Positions 63,823 to 64,000 of a DNA stretch of 64,000 bases are shown here, in pieces. The notes beneath the pieces are model-generated. The model saw only the letters and a program-made list of their open reading frames with translations. It was not told where the DNA came from and ran no database searches. This DNA is from Cliona cf. orientalis (Eukaryota; Porifera; Demospongiae; Clionaida; Clionaidae): the NCBI GenBank assembly GCA_963930775.1, contig OZ005696.1, positions 124,001-188,000 of the forward strand, given 5' to 3'. A program made the position numbers and the translations under genes. Position 1 is the stretch's first letter. Each line of letters opens with the position of its first letter.

Positions 63823-64000
63823 GTAAGCATAACTAAATCAATGATTTTTTTAAGCATGATTGACTGACTTGTCCCTCATATCCTTATCTGGATGAAGCTT
63901 ATGTTGACAAAAACGATGCCAGTCATCCATGCCCTATTTGGCCCATTGGTGGTAATAAGTATAACACACTGCATGCTTGTGGTTTTATTGGGTGTTGAGC

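Noticed and set aside
63897-63990. Third exon of the TIR gene
   Set aside because: An in-phase frame exists after an AG at 63896, but the acceptor tract is weak and the window ends, so it was not added to the model.

Overview
This window looks like animal nuclear DNA: short spliced exons with GT/AG borders, AT-rich introns, many small inverted-repeat transposons and microsatellites. I infer a sponge, probably a demosponge of the Amphimedon type, from the compact introns, the expansion of Death/SAM-domain genes and the presence of ciliary genes; no sequence search was run. All exon models were built by eye from splice signals, reading phase and comparison of paralogs within the window. The multi-exon models that close all have lengths divisible by three.

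1-21 kb. The 3' end of a PDZ gene (286-571) is followed by two tandem copies of the ciliary dynein-assembly gene DNAAF1/LRRC50 (2425-15235 and 15550-21094). Copy 2 looks complete (672 aa). Copy 1 stops early in its eleventh exon (328 aa). Its first intron holds an approximately 10.8 kb transposon nest: an outer element with TTAA flanks, two adjacent copies of a 2.2 kb inverted-repeat element, a 4.45 kb pogo-like transposon whose 902 aa transposase ends in a PHD-type finger, and a 163 bp MITE. Both DNAAF1 copies carry an RFX X-box-like site just upstream of the ATG.

21-36 kb. A ZCCHC7-like zinc-knuckle gene (RNA surveillance, TRAMP type) lies on the minus strand, tail to tail with DNAAF1. One internal exon remains unresolved.

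36-40 kb. Two intronless plus-strand genes encode secreted Cys-rich proteins whose C-terminal halves resemble the IL-17-like cystine-knot pattern.

40-64 kb. A cluster of nine genes combines Death domains (DD), SAM domains and, in three of them, an astacin-like zinc metalloprotease domain. Genes A and B are head to head (DD-SAM-DD and DD-SAM-DD-DD). Genes C to I are all on the minus strand: C and I are DD-SAM-DD, D is SAM-DD-DD, E is a decayed protease gene, F is SAM-protease-DD, G is the complete DD-SAM-protease-DD gene, and H is a chimera. A TIR-domain gene starts 68 bp from gene I in the opposite direction. The protease genes have no visible signal peptide, unlike classical secreted astacins. 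I infer an intracellular signalling module, perhaps in cell death or immunity, that is evolving by tandem duplication, exon loss and recombination. This is the strongest candidate for an undescribed system in the window.
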